Source of the DNA: Bacillus sp. FSL K6-3431
GTDB taxonomy: Bacteria > Bacillota > Bacilli > Bacillales > Bacillaceae_C
Direction of reading: 5' to 3'
Length of the DNA stretch: 64,000 nucleotides
Assembly (NCBI RefSeq): GCF_038002605.1
Contig: NZ_JBBOCT010000001.1
Span: 310,001 to 374,000 of the forward strand
The notes under the pieces are model-generated. The model was not told the origin of the DNA. It searched no databases and saw only the letters and a list, made by a program, of their open reading frames with translations. Positions 44,276 to 53,809 of the stretch are shown here, one piece after another. Each line of letters opens with the position of its first letter. The stretch's first letter is position 1. A program made the translations under genes and the position numbers.

Positions 44276-45223
44276 ATGTATGCAATCGCTGTGAATCAAG
44301 ATCCCGTCTATGATGCGGAAGCAATGGTAATTGGTGCGCTTTTTCTTGAACCTGATGCCATCCATGTGATTACTCTACAGCCGGAACATTTTTCTCATGC
44401 CAGACACCGGATTATTTTCCAAGCATGCCGAGAGCTTGCGACTGAAAACATTCATATTGACATGGTGACAATAGCGGCAAGACTTGGTGGATCAATGGAA
44501 AATGCTGGCGGAGCAACTTATATTACGGAGCTTGCGATAAGTTGCCCAAGTGTTGCACATATTACGCATTATGAGGAAATTATTTTTACAGAATACAGAA
44601 AACAACAGCTCGTAAAAGCCGCGGCTTCCTTCTTAAATGATCGATCAGAGTCTAGTGCGGAGCGTCTATATCAAACATATATCGAGATGGAGCAAATTGG
44701 TCGGAATCAAGCGATTGGCTTAGAAGGAATGCTGAAAGAACTGAAAGCGGAGATGAAAGAGGACAAAGGCGAGTTGAGCGGATTAGATACAGGTTTTGTC
44801 ACATTAAATAGGATGACTGGCGGGCTGCAAGGCGGCGATCTCATTATTCTTGCTGCCAGACCGTCAATGGGGAAAACAGCATCTGCCTTGAATGTGGCTA
44901 AAAGTATTTGTCATTCGGGCGAAGCTGTCGAACTTTTTTCGCTTGAAATGCCCGGAAAGCAGCTAGCCCAGCGTATGCTTAGTTCCCTATCGAATGTCCA
45001 TGGATCCAAATGGCAAAATCCATTCCAAATGTTTTCTTATCATGATAAGCAACAGGTACATAAAGCAATGGAGGAATTTTCAACATGGCAGATGAATATT
45101 CATGATCATGCAGCAATGACGGTTGCTGATATTCTCGCAGCATTAATGAAAGCAAAGCGAGAACACCCGGACAAAAGTAAAGAGGGAGAAATGTATGTTC
45201 CTAGTTGTAATATTCTTTTATAA
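44276..45223 (+). pseudogene. Truncated DnaB-like replicative helicase
   Basis: 315 residues against about 450 in the family. The N-terminal domain (DAEAMVIGALFLEPDAIHVI; HFSHARHRIIFQACRELATE; GGATYITELAISCPSV), linker and start of the RecA fold with Walker A (LAARPSMGKTASALNVA) are present, and the frame reaches ADILAALMKAKREHPDK. It then diverges to SKEGEMYVPSCNILL and stops exactly where Walker B (DYLQLI) should begin. Without Walker B and the arginine finger it cannot be an active helicase, though it could still form hexamers. Confidence 0.75.
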
Positions 45224-45475
45224 TTAAAATATTAGTTGTATAAGGCGGACGGTTGGCCACTTCCTGTGATCAGCATAATAACAATATTTCATTCAACTAT
45301 TTAGCCAGTTTGTAGGTGAAATGAACAATTTAGAAATTTAAACTTTTAAGGGAGAAATAAATAGATCCGTTTATGCGGACAAATTCTTTTCGTTTCTGAT
45401 TAGTTTTCATTTAAAGAGTCAAAAATAATCACCCTCCATTCATATACTATAAAAGATTTGATGGGGGGAGAGGGT

Positions 45476-46039
45476 TTGTATTTATTCAAGATGATTGCAG
45501 ATGATGCAGAAAAAATGCATCTCGATTTTTTACGGCTTTCAAAAACGAATAAGCTTGTGTTAATTGCTTATTTCAGTTGCTTTGCGGCGATATTTCAATC
45601 TGCAGGAGGTTTCTTTCCTGGGTTCGGATATTTCATTAGCCCGTTAGCAACAGCACCACTACTTTTATGCACCGTTCTATCTTTGCCATTTGGCGTACTT
45701 AGCTATATGTTAACTATGCTTTTACTACTTATTATTCAACCAAGTGAGTTGCTTGTTTTTCCATTCACAACGGGATTACTTGGACTAGGAATCGGTATTT
45801 CCTTTTATTTTTACAAAAAAAGGCTAAGTATTATTATAGGCGGCGCTACGGTATTAACGCTGGGGATTATGACTTTATTATATTTGATTAAATTTCCTGT
45901 TTTAGGACCCGCTGTTTCATCAACGTTTTCAATTTCAACTGGAGGAGCGATCTTTTTATTCTCCTGTATCTACAGTTGGTTGTGGGTTGAATTAAGTGTT
46001 GCTTGTTTTAAAAGATTAAAAAGCGTCACAATTTCGTGA
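45476..46039 (+). CDS. Hypothetical six-TM membrane protein
   Basis: About 187 residues from TTG 45476, preceded by GGGGGGAGAGGG; an ATG at 45461 lies inside that purine-rich site and is less likely. Six hydrophobic segments (LVLIAYFSCFAAIFQSAGGF; ISPLATAPLLLCTVLSLPFG; LSYMLTMLLLLIIQP; TGLLGLGIGISFYF; IIIGGATVLTLGIMTLLY; GGAIFLFSCIYSWLWVELS). Size and helix count resemble substrate-binding S components of ECF transporters, but no specific motif was found. Its end overlaps the convergent sugar dehydrogenase gene by 14 bp. Confidence 0.6.
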   Translation: MYLFKMIADDAEKMHLDFLRLSKTNKLVLIAYFSCFAAIFQSAGGFFPGFGYFISPLATAPLLLCTVLSLPFGVLSYMLTMLLLLIIQPSELLVFPFTTGLLGLGIGISFYFYKKRLSIIIGGATVLTLGIMTLLYLIKFPVLGPAVSSTFSISTGGAIFLFSCIYSWLWVELSVACFKRLKSVTIS

Positions 46040-47345
46040 TTTTCCATATAACGCCGGATTGCGGTTCGAACGGATAGGAGCCTTTATGGTTTGTAATACC
46101 GAAATCAGCAATGTACATGTCTTTACTTTTTCCGAAAATGACATCGATCGGTCTTTCTAAACCACCGCCTCCTGTTGCTGATGCAGAGAGGCCTGATTCA
46201 TTAATAGCAAAAGTCGTAATTTTCCCAGAGTCAATATTAATTCGTGAGACACGGTGACCCACTTTTGGAGCGGGCTTTCCACCAGTTGTCGTAGGTGCAT
46301 TACTCCCGAATTCAGCAATATACGCTTCATCAACCGGGCCGAAGGTAGGGTCAATATTAAAGTCAAATCCCATAATCGCTGAATGGGGAGCGAATGTCGT
46401 GACTGGTTTTGGTGGCTTCATCGGGTGTTGTGCTAGTAAAAAAGTTGGCTGTGATTTTCCTTCTGCTCTAAAAGAAGGATCAGTAACGGGCATTCCTCCT
46501 GTATAATCCGGCCAACCATACCAGATTCCAGATCTAATCCATTGAAATTCATCAGGGGAATGAGCGATCGGGCGACTACCACGAACATCAATTCCGTGGT
46601 TACCAGCAAATAAGCGGTTTTGGCGATCAAACCTTAATCGAAATGGATTTCTTAACCCCCAAGCAATTAATTCAAGATTAGATCCATCTGGATTGGCACG
46701 CAAAATACTTCCATTTGCCCGCGTGATCCCTTTTATAAACTCACCGTGAAACGAAGGAATACCGAAAGGAGCATAAGCGCCTGTCTGTATTTTGTCATCT
46801 GGTGAGCTAGATAATATATTGTTTGTTCGAAAATTTCGTCCAACTAATGGAATAAATGCACCTGGGTAGTCATGAAAAAATGGATATTTTTCTACCCAGT
46901 GATTATCTTCACCAACAATCCCGGAATTTGTCGCTGTCCCTTGACCAAAATACATTTTTCCATCAGTTCCGAAAATAACCCGATTATTATGATGGTCCCC
47001 GAAACTTGGGAGTCCGGCAAGAATATTTTCTTTTGTACCATCTTGCTTTACTTTCGTAATAAATCCTCGGTGGGCAACGAAAATATCTCCATTATAAAAA
47101 GTAATTCCTGTAAGAGGTGGATTAAATCCTTTTGCTAATAATAGAGGGCCTTTTACAGTTAGTTTGTAAACTTTGCCACTGCCAGACGTAATTCCGGCAT
47201 CGCCAACCAACATATCACCGCGGTCAGTGAATGTGATATTAATCGGTGTCGTTAATCCAGTAGCAAAAACGTCAATCTTGTACCCATTTGGAACGGAAAT
47301 ATCTTCAGTGTTTATTTTTCGTTTAAGTAATTTAGCATGACTCAA
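46026..47345 (-). CDS. PQQ-type sugar dehydrogenase (beta-propeller)
   Basis: 439 residues from TTG 47345, chosen because the AGGAGG ribosome site nine bases upstream lies inside codons of the longer frame (Arg-Arg). Propeller blades are marked by GLTTPINITFTDRGDMLVGD, GDHHNNRVIFGTDGKMYFGQ, AWGLRNPFRLRFDRQNRLFA, IWYGWPDYTGGMP, PHSAIMGFDFNIDPTFGP and ERPIDVIFGKSKDMYIADFG. These match the soluble glucose/sorbosone dehydrogenase superfamily. No signal peptide is visible, so location and true cofactor are uncertain. Confidence 0.8.
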   Translation of the reverse strand: MSHAKLLKRKINTEDISVPNGYKIDVFATGLTTPINITFTDRGDMLVGDAGITSGSGKVYKLTVKGPLLLAKGFNPPLTGITFYNGDIFVAHRGFITKVKQDGTKENILAGLPSFGDHHNNRVIFGTDGKMYFGQGTATNSGIVGEDNHWVEKYPFFHDYPGAFIPLVGRNFRTNNILSSSPDDKIQTGAYAPFGIPSFHGEFIKGITRANGSILRANPDGSNLELIAWGLRNPFRLRFDRQNRLFAGNHGIDVRGSRPIAHSPDEFQWIRSGIWYGWPDYTGGMPVTDPSFRAEGKSQPTFLLAQHPMKPPKPVTTFAPHSAIMGFDFNIDPTFGPVDEAYIAEFGSNAPTTTGGKPAPKVGHRVSRINIDSGKITTFAINESGLSASATGGGGLERPIDVIFGKSKDMYIADFGITNHKGSYPFEPQSGVIWKITKL

Positions 47346-47407
47346 GTTGTCCAACCTCCTAGGAAAAATCGGCATATTCATAACTATTCTTAGGGGGTAG
47401 ACCTTAT

Positions 47408-49003
47408 TCAGTTATTTAGAGGAACGTCGATAAGCGTGATTTTATTTTCAGCATTTAGTGCAGTTTTCAATACATCTTCAAAATGCTGCACATCTTCTGC
47501 TCTCACCCCATTAATTCCAAAGCTATGTGCCAATTGAACAAAATTAGGGTTTCCATATGTCACGCCATTGCTTACTCCAAACTTTTGCATCATCATTTGT
47601 TCTTCCAATTTTAATACATGATCGTTGAGGACGATGATGACGAAAGAGAGACCTAAACGCTTTGCAGTCTCTAATTCCGAAATATTCATTAATGCTCCCC
47701 CATCCCCAGTGATACAAATCACAGGATCATTTGGACAAGCGAACTTAGCCCCAATCGAACCAGGTAAAGCAATTCCCATCGATGCAAAACCGTTAGAGAT
47801 AATCAAACGGTTAGGTGCCTTAGCTTGAAATGTGCGAGCAATCGCAATTTTATGTGCACCGACATCAGAAATAATAATCGTTTTTTCTGATGAAAGCCTT
47901 TCAATAACATGCAATATATTTTCCGTTGTTAATGGCAAAGAACGGAGATGCTTATGATTCCAGTCTATTTGATAAGATTGCGCTATTTGCTTTTTTAGAT
48001 TTCCAGATGGAGACCATGGTGTAGCTAAACCATCAATAGTGTTCATGATTTTGAGCGTTTCACTGATATTTCCAACTAATTCTACTTGTACAGGATAGAA
48101 TTCATCGACCTCCGCTGGAAGGGCATCGATATGTATAATTGGGATCTTTGTTTTATTCCAGTATTTGGGAAATCTCTCTACAAAATCAAAGCCAATCACA
48201 ATCAATACATCAGCCTCCGAAATGCCCTGTAATACTTGATCATTTTCTTGAAAGCCAAACGAAAAATAGTTGAGTGGGTCATCCTTAGGCAATATACCTT
48301 TAGCCATAAAACTATGTGTAACAGGTGCTTGAATATGTTCAACGAATGTTTGAAGTTCCACTGTCGCCCTTTGTCTAATAACACCATTCCCTACGATGAT
48401 GAATGGTTGCTTAGATTGATGGATGATCGCAACGGCTTGTTGCAAAGCTTCCGTTGTCGGGACACTCGTTGGAAGCTGTGTAACAGGTGAGGCTTTGGGG
48501 GGAGCAGCTTGTATGGCGATGTTCTCGGGTAATTCAATTACAACAGAACCAGGCTTTTCATTGATTGCGAGTCGAAAGGCTTTGCGAATGATTTCCGGAA
48601 TCGTGTTTGCATCTTTTATTTCTATAGCCCATTTGGATACGGGCTCCATTAACTTGATAATATCGATGTATTGGTGTGATTCTTTATGCTGTCTCTCAAG
48701 ACCTGCTTGTCCGACAATTGCTACAACTGGTGAATGATCCAAATTTGCGCAAGCGATACTAGTGACCAAATTCGTCGCGCCCGGACCTAATGTTGATGAA
48801 CATACTCCGACTCGATTAGATAATCGCCCATACACATCTGCCATAAAAGCAGCCCCTTGCTCATGCCGAACATTGATGAATTGGATCTGCTTAGACTTAG
48901 AAATAGCATCAACTAGATCAAGCGTTTCTTTCCCAGGAATGCCAAAAATATATTCGACACCTTCATTTTCTAAACATTGTATAAATACTTCAGCTGCTTT
49001 CAT
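47408..49003 (-). CDS. Acetolactate synthase-like thiamine diphosphate enzyme
   Basis: 531 residues after AGGAGGAAT. The N-terminal pyrimidine-binding domain has YIFGIPGKETLDLVDAI and VRHEQGAAFMADVYGR with the catalytic Glu; the middle domain has FIIVGNGVIRQRATVEL; the C-terminal TPP-binding motif reads CITGDGGALMNISELETAKR and then NDHVL. It fits the IlvB/AlsS group that condenses pyruvate into acetolactate. No small-subunit gene adjoins, favouring a catabolic-type or related TPP enzyme. It is the minus-strand neighbour of the sugar dehydrogenase gene, 27 bp apart, so the two may be co-transcribed. Confidence 0.85.
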   Translation of the reverse strand: MKAAEVFIQCLENEGVEYIFGIPGKETLDLVDAISKSKQIQFINVRHEQGAAFMADVYGRLSNRVGVCSSTLGPGATNLVTSIACANLDHSPVVAIVGQAGLERQHKESHQYIDIIKLMEPVSKWAIEIKDANTIPEIIRKAFRLAINEKPGSVVIELPENIAIQAAPPKASPVTQLPTSVPTTEALQQAVAIIHQSKQPFIIVGNGVIRQRATVELQTFVEHIQAPVTHSFMAKGILPKDDPLNYFSFGFQENDQVLQGISEADVLIVIGFDFVERFPKYWNKTKIPIIHIDALPAEVDEFYPVQVELVGNISETLKIMNTIDGLATPWSPSGNLKKQIAQSYQIDWNHKHLRSLPLTTENILHVIERLSSEKTIIISDVGAHKIAIARTFQAKAPNRLIISNGFASMGIALPGSIGAKFACPNDPVICITGDGGALMNISELETAKRLGLSFVIIVLNDHVLKLEEQMMMQKFGVSNGVTYGNPNFVQLAHSFGINGVRAEDVQHFEDVLKTALNAENKITLIDVPLNN

Positions 49004-49154
49004 AATTCCTCCTTAAATACTCATAAATTATTTGTACTTTAGTATGTGTTGTGGTGTAAGTAACTATGAATGTTATACCAATCTTAACTTTGGATTTGAA
49101 AAACGGCATAAGCATTTTAAAAAAAATAAAAAGTCTTTACATTTTATGCAAAGA

Positions 49155-49174
49155 GATATAGAATTTCTATGTAC
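49155..49174 (+). promoter_or_regulatory. Predicted PadR operator at the padR promoter
   Basis: GATATAG-AATTT-CTATGTA is an imperfect copy of the perfect dyad at 50176-50204. It overlaps a likely -10 (TATAGA, 49157-49162) with TTTACA upstream at 49136, so the regulator would repress its own gene. Confidence 0.6.
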
Positions 49175-49199
49175 ATAAAAACTCTAGGTAGGTGGAAAT

Positions 49200-49547
49200 A
49201 TGTTTGATCGTGAATTAGTAAAAGGAAGTTCATCCCTATTGTTGCTGCAAATGTTGGAAGAGAGGGATATGTACGGATATGAGCTTGTAAAAGAACTGGA
49301 GAAACGTACTAATAATGGGTTTTCTTTTAAGGAAGGAACGCTGTATCCGGCGCTTCATAAGCTAGAAAAGCAGGAATACATCGAATGCTATTGGCAAGAG
49401 CAGGAGAAAGGACCAGCAAGGAAGTATTATTTAATTACGGAGGCTGGAAAAGAAATGCTACTGGAGAAAACCCGTGAATGGCACGATTTTGTTTCTGTCA
49501 TGAGCAAAGTGATGGGGAGAAAAAAACATGGAACGGCTGAAGAATGA
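49200..49547 (+). CDS. PadR family transcriptional regulator
   Basis: 115 residues after TAGGTGG. The winged helix is complete: LVKGSSSLLLLQMLEERDMY, GYELVKELEKR, FKEGTLYPALHKLEKQEYIE and GPARKYYLITEAGKEML, with a short C-terminal helix for dimerisation (PadR-s2 size). It overlaps the next gene by 20 bp. Operons of a short PadR followed by a HAAS-domain membrane protein are common in Firmicutes and are often tied to envelope stress; that role is inferred. Confidence 0.92.
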   Translation: MFDRELVKGSSSLLLLQMLEERDMYGYELVKELEKRTNNGFSFKEGTLYPALHKLEKQEYIECYWQEQEKGPARKYYLITEAGKEMLLEKTREWHDFVSVMSKVMGRKKHGTAEE

Positions 49548-50166
49548 ATTTTTAGCGGAACTTGAACAATGTCTCGTTAATCATGAGGAGAAAGAATCAA
49601 TCCTAAAAGAATATAATACACATCTTGATGAACTCCTTGTAGATCTTAACATGCAAGAGGATGAATCTGAGCTACGGGATCAAATTTATTCAAAATTTGG
49701 GACACCCGAGGAAATAGCTACAATTTGGAGAGAAGAGCTTTCCGTTACACCCAGCAATATGAAATGGCTGTTCATCGCGGTGAATATCCTCTTTTTTGGT
49801 GGGGGTTCCGCTCTTACTCTAGCGCATAATTTGTTTAATTGGAACTGGCTTACAAACTTATGGAGTCAGATGACGTCCTTTCCAATTTTAATAGCAATGA
49901 TTTATATGTTTTTTTGGGCATTGCTTGGTTATGAAATAGGGAAAGGCTTTGGACATAGCGGGAAAAAGTTAATGGAAAAAACCTTCTTATTGGCATTAAT
50001 ACCAAATATCATCTTAATGGTTTTAACCGTTTTTCGGATTATACCGCATGAGTGGTTTAACCCGTTGTTGACAAAAACCTTTATCATTATTTGCATCCTA
50101 TTCACGCTTCTTTTATACCCTGTTTGTCTCATTAGCTATAGGTGGGGGAAAAAGGCTTCTGTGTGA
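49528..50166 (+). CDS. HAAS-domain (DUF1700-like) membrane protein
   Basis: 212 residues. The N-terminal 75 residues form the alpha-helical HAAS domain (RLKNEFLAELEQCLVNHEEK, NTHLDELLVDL, YSKFGTPEEIATIWREEL) typically encoded next to PadR. Four membrane helices follow (WLFIAVNILFFGGGSALTLA; FPILIAMIYMFFWALLGYEI; FLLALIPNIILMVLTVF; TFIIICILFTLLLYPVCLI). It may interact with the PadR protein or the neighbouring transmembrane protein; no direct evidence. Confidence 0.85.
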   Translation: MERLKNEFLAELEQCLVNHEEKESILKEYNTHLDELLVDLNMQEDESELRDQIYSKFGTPEEIATIWREELSVTPSNMKWLFIAVNILFFGGGSALTLAHNLFNWNWLTNLWSQMTSFPILIAMIYMFFWALLGYEIGKGFGHSGKKLMEKTFLLALIPNIILMVLTVFRIIPHEWFNPLLTKTFIIICILFTLLLYPVCLISYRWGKKASV

Positions 50167-50175
50167 GCTTTTTTT

Positions 50176-50204
50176 ACCTATATACATAGAATATCTATGT
50201 ATAT
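50176..50204 (+). promoter_or_regulatory. Perfect 12-bp inverted repeat, predicted PadR operator
   Basis: CTATATACATAG (50176-50187) and CTATGTATATAG (50193-50204) around AATAT lie in the gap between the HAAS and DUF4173 genes, next to TATAGT/TATAAC. The core TACATAG-N5-CTATGTA recurs imperfectly upstream of padR, implying a second PadR-controlled promoter. Confidence 0.7.
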
Positions 50205-50233
50205 AGTATAACTATATATTTGGAGGGATTAAA

Positions 50234-51691
50234 ATGGAATTGAAAATTAAAAAAGTTGACTGGTTGTTTTTGTTTTTGTGCCTAATAGTTGGAATTATTG
50301 CTGAAGAAGCGTTTTTTAGAGATGAGATCGGTGTTTCCTATATTGTTTTCATTGCTGTATTTTACTCAATATTTTTCTATAGGTTTCGATCGTTTTCGTT
50401 CTCGCATCAACGTTTTGGATATTTAATATTGATTTCAATATGGCTATTGGCAATAAGCTATTATTTATATGATAGTATCCTTTTTTATACGTTGAATATC
50501 CTGATCATCCCGTCACTTGTCATTTTTCATCTTGCCTTGATAACGGCACCGAAAAAAGCAGAATGGAGTAGTTTGCATTTCATCTTTTACATTATGCAGC
50601 GTCTTGTTGATGGAATTCGTTATAATGTTAGATTCACAAAACATATTAGTGGGAATTTCAAGCGGAGCAGCAATGAAGATCATTATAAAGTTTGGAAAAA
50701 GATCCTGATTGGAATCGCTTTTTCATTACCCGTTTTGTTTATTATTTTGAGTCTGTTGACTTCAGCCGATGCTCAATTTGAAAAGCTGTTAGGTAATATC
50801 CCGAATTTAATTAGCGTGAGAAGTGACTTGGTCTTCCGTATTGCTGTCATACTTATTTATACATGTAGTTTCTTTGGATTTATGCAAATTCTTTTACAAA
50901 AAAATAACTATATCATCAAAAGGGAAGATACCGTTAAGCCAATTACAGCTGATGGAATCGTTACAATTACTATGCTGCTCCTTCTAGATTTGGTTTATGT
51001 TTTATTTGTCGCTATTCAATTCAAGTATTTTTTTAATGGCGCGCTTGATGAGAGCTACACGTACGCAGAATATGCACGACGCGGTTTTTTTGAACTAATC
51101 TTTGTTACACTGATTAATCTGACCGTTATCACCGCGATTATTCAATTCACGAAAAGTATCCTAGGATTATTAAAAAGGACCATTCGTATCGCATTGACTG
51201 TACTTGTCTTATCAAGTGGGGTTATTCTTATATCAGCCTTCATGAGATTGACGATGTATGAGGATGCATATGGCTTTACATTTACAAGGGTACTCGCTCA
51301 TTCTTTCATGATTTTTCTGATGGTGATTCTTGCCTATACCTTCGTTAAAATCTGGCTTGAAAAGCTTTCCTTGTTTCACTTTTATTTCATCACATCTCTC
51401 ATCTATTACGCAGGCATTAATATAGTAAACCTTGATAGTTTTGTTATTGACCGAAATATAGACCGCTTTGAGACGACAGGAAAAATTGACACTAATTATT
51501 TAAGCAACCTATCATCAAGCGGAATCTTGGGTCTCATCGAGATTTATGAACAGAATCCAAATGTTCCAGGATTGGAAAAGTTGCTAAAACAACGTAAAAC
51601 AGAGAGAGAGTATCTAAAAAACGATGCATGGCAGTCGTATAATCTTACAAAGAATAAGGCGTATATAAAGCTGGGGGAATTGGATTTGTAA
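50234..51691 (+). CDS. DUF4173/DUF4153-like polytopic membrane protein
   Basis: 485 residues after TGGAGGG. About eleven to twelve membrane helices fill the first 400 residues (WLFLFLCLIVGIIAEEAFF at the start; YVLFVAIQFKYFFNGALDES and YTYAEYARRGFFELIFVTLI in the middle). The YAEYARRGFFEL block is the conserved signature of this DUF family. A soluble tail of about 90 residues follows (NLDSFVIDRNIDRFETTGKI, DTNYLSNLSSSGILGLIEIY). Role unknown; under predicted PadR control with the two genes upstream. Confidence 0.82.
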   Translation: MELKIKKVDWLFLFLCLIVGIIAEEAFFRDEIGVSYIVFIAVFYSIFFYRFRSFSFSHQRFGYLILISIWLLAISYYLYDSILFYTLNILIIPSLVIFHLALITAPKKAEWSSLHFIFYIMQRLVDGIRYNVRFTKHISGNFKRSSNEDHYKVWKKILIGIAFSLPVLFIILSLLTSADAQFEKLLGNIPNLISVRSDLVFRIAVILIYTCSFFGFMQILLQKNNYIIKREDTVKPITADGIVTITMLLLLDLVYVLFVAIQFKYFFNGALDESYTYAEYARRGFFELIFVTLINLTVITAIIQFTKSILGLLKRTIRIALTVLVLSSGVILISAFMRLTMYEDAYGFTFTRVLAHSFMIFLMVILAYTFVKIWLEKLSLFHFYFITSLIYYAGINIVNLDSFVIDRNIDRFETTGKIDTNYLSNLSSSGILGLIEIYEQNPNVPGLEKLLKQRKTEREYLKNDAWQSYNLTKNKAYIKLGELDL

Positions 51692-51750
51692 TATAGGAAG
51701 GAATTTTGCTGAAATTATTTCAAAAAAACAGAAAAATATTTTTCGGGCAG

Positions 51751-51795
51751 TAAAACGGGTGCCTGTCCCCCCAGTGTGCCAAGGCAGGTACCCGT
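51751..51795. terminator. Hairpin after the DUF4173 gene
   Basis: CGGGTGCCTG pairs with CAGGTACCCG across a C-rich loop. Confidence 0.5.
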
Positions 51796-51927
51796 GGATA
51801 GTCCTTGATTTGAAGAAAAAATATACTAATCTTTCCTCCCTCTAAAGATCTAAAAACATGCACAAATGTTGGACTGTGAGACCATTATGTCTGATTAAAT
51901 CCTAGTCCTGCTTAACTTTGACAAGCT

Positions 51928-51957
51928 AGAGAAGCAAGGGAACCGTCCCCTTGCTTC
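51928..51957 (-). terminator. Terminator hairpin before the permease gene end
   Basis: AGAAGCAAGGG and CCCTTGCTTCT pair around AACCGTC or so; it directly abuts the stop of the minus-strand permease gene. Confidence 0.65.
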
Positions 51958-51958
51958 T

Positions 51959-53389
51959 CTAGAAAATCCACAATCCAATGGTCGTAGAAACAATGAGTCC
52001 TATGAAAACTGGGACGATGCTCTTTCGTACGAGTTCCATAATAGGGACCTTTGCAAAACCAGCAATGGCTACAAGGGAAGACCAGGCAATTAATGTTCCG
52101 CCGCCTACCCATATAGCACCCATTTGGCCAATAGCAGCGAGCGTTTCCACATCCACTCCAACACTATCACCTAATGCTCCAGATAATGAGCCAACTAGAG
52201 GCAGACCTGAAAAACCAGAACCATCCAAACCAGTTATCATTCCAACTAGAAGAATGCCAAAGCCTGCAATAAAGGCACTTTCCGGTATGAATTGCTGACC
52301 AGCAACGACTAAATCAAATAAGAAAGAAGGTGTTTCCTCTGCGTTTGTGCCAAATATTTTTTCTGCTAATTCTCCACTGCCAATAAAGAAAAATCCTGCG
52401 ATTGGAATGACTGGCCCCATTGCTTTAAAGGCGAATAAAAATCCTATTACGATATTGTCACTAACAGTATTTAGAGAAGAGCGTATATTTTTAAAGGAGG
52501 AAGCTGCAATAAGAAGAATAAATGAAGTGCCGCCAATTAAAGCTGCCCCAGTGCCACCTTCGATTGTAGGCATCAGCTCAGAAAACTTTGCCAAAACCAT
52601 GTAGATAATAATCACTAAAAATGTGACAGGGACAAGTATCGCAAAGAAGAGACCATACTTCCTTTTCGTAGGAGGTTCATTTCCGACATTCTCTTCGTTT
52701 CTTACTGTGTTATCACTACTATTTTCCCATGTTTGAAGATGTTGATTAGAAGGTTGCAAAATATGTTTTCTGATAAAAAGGTAAGCAATGACAATTGCTG
52801 TAATCCCTGTAATTAAAGACAAAACAAAGGCACGATCTGCGACTGGACCAACATTAACAGCTGCTGCGGTTGCGGTTAAGGTTGGAGCGATTTGAATGAT
52901 ATAATCGGAAGATAGTGCCATTCCTTGGCCCGCAAATGAAATGGCGATTGCAGCACCAATTGGTGGAAGCCCAGCACGAACAGCTACAGGGATAAGAAGG
53001 GCACCAACTAATGGAACGGCTGGCGTTGGCCAAAAGAACAGGGAAATCCCATATGTGACAAAAATAATCACCCAGAAAGATATATGCCCATTCTTCATCA
53101 CTCGCTGAAAAGGAATGATCATTTGTTCATCTGAACCTAATGCTTTCAGTGAATGCAATAAAGCCGTCATGATTGCGATGATAAGAAAGATACTGAATAA
53201 CTCGCCTGCTGCAATTAAACTACTGTTGAATATGGTCTGTAAACCAGCTGTAAAAGAGCCAGTAAAAATCCACCCAACCAAAAATGTCACTAAAATGGAA
53301 GGTACAACGATATTTTGGCGAAACAGCATGGTTACTATAATAATCACTGTTCCAGCAAAATATATCCAGTGAGCTGCTGTTAATTCCAT
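51959..53389 (-). CDS. Ion-transporter-superfamily-like permease
   Basis: 476 residues, about 12 membrane helices (IYFAGTVIIIVTMLFRQNIV; SFWVIIFVTYGISLFFWPTP; AAIAISFAGQGMALSSDYII). A long hydrophilic central loop (about 215-250) is followed by repeated glycine-rich hairpins (GMITGLDGSGFSGLPLVGSL). The two halves look like the inverted repeat of IT-superfamily carriers (GntP/DctM/CitM groups). The substrate cannot be assigned. It stands alone after a ribosome site AAGGGGG. Confidence 0.7.
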   Translation of the reverse strand: MELTAAHWIYFAGTVIIIVTMLFRQNIVVPSILVTFLVGWIFTGSFTAGLQTIFNSSLIAAGELFSIFLIIAIMTALLHSLKALGSDEQMIIPFQRVMKNGHISFWVIIFVTYGISLFFWPTPAVPLVGALLIPVAVRAGLPPIGAAIAISFAGQGMALSSDYIIQIAPTLTATAAAVNVGPVADRAFVLSLITGITAIVIAYLFIRKHILQPSNQHLQTWENSSDNTVRNEENVGNEPPTKRKYGLFFAILVPVTFLVIIIYMVLAKFSELMPTIEGGTGAALIGGTSFILLIAASSFKNIRSSLNTVSDNIVIGFLFAFKAMGPVIPIAGFFFIGSGELAEKIFGTNAEETPSFLFDLVVAGQQFIPESAFIAGFGILLVGMITGLDGSGFSGLPLVGSLSGALGDSVGVDVETLAAIGQMGAIWVGGGTLIAWSSLVAIAGFAKVPIMELVRKSIVPVFIGLIVSTTIGLWIF

Positions 53390-53809
53390 CTAAATTTAAC
53401 CCCCTTAAAAGGAAATGGAAGCGAAAATAACTCGTAAACTAGGTTATGCGCTTAATTAGGCTTTGGTGAAAAGGTGGAGTAGAGAATGGGAGACAGGGGC
53501 TATTAGGTATTGTAGGTGCCTAACTGAGCCACAGTTGTGGAACTAGAACTTCATATATCGAATAGATACCCTATTCCTTGAATGCTCATAGGACTGGAAA
53601 TCTCTTGAAGAAGCAAGATGTTGATGTTATAGTATTTGAAAAGAAGTTAAGAAAATTGCTGGTTTCTATATCGAAGACATTGCGTATAAACAAGGTAATG
53701 TGAACGAATGAACAGTACCGTTCCTGCGGATTTTCATGTTAAAATACTTGTACATAGGAATAGTTGTCGACGGAAAAAATCAATTATATATTAATTAGGG
53801 AGAAGACTG
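53390..53809. other. 420 bp with a possible oxidoreductase fragment
   Basis: One plus-strand stretch near 53598 reads NLLKKQDVDVIVFEKK, like the second strand of an FAD- or NAD-binding Rossmann fold, without flanking homology. No intact gene. Confidence 0.35.

Noticed and set aside
48202..49016. Frames overlapping the acetolactate-synthase-like gene
   Set aside because: They lie inside a complete 531-residue enzyme and lack starts and family features.
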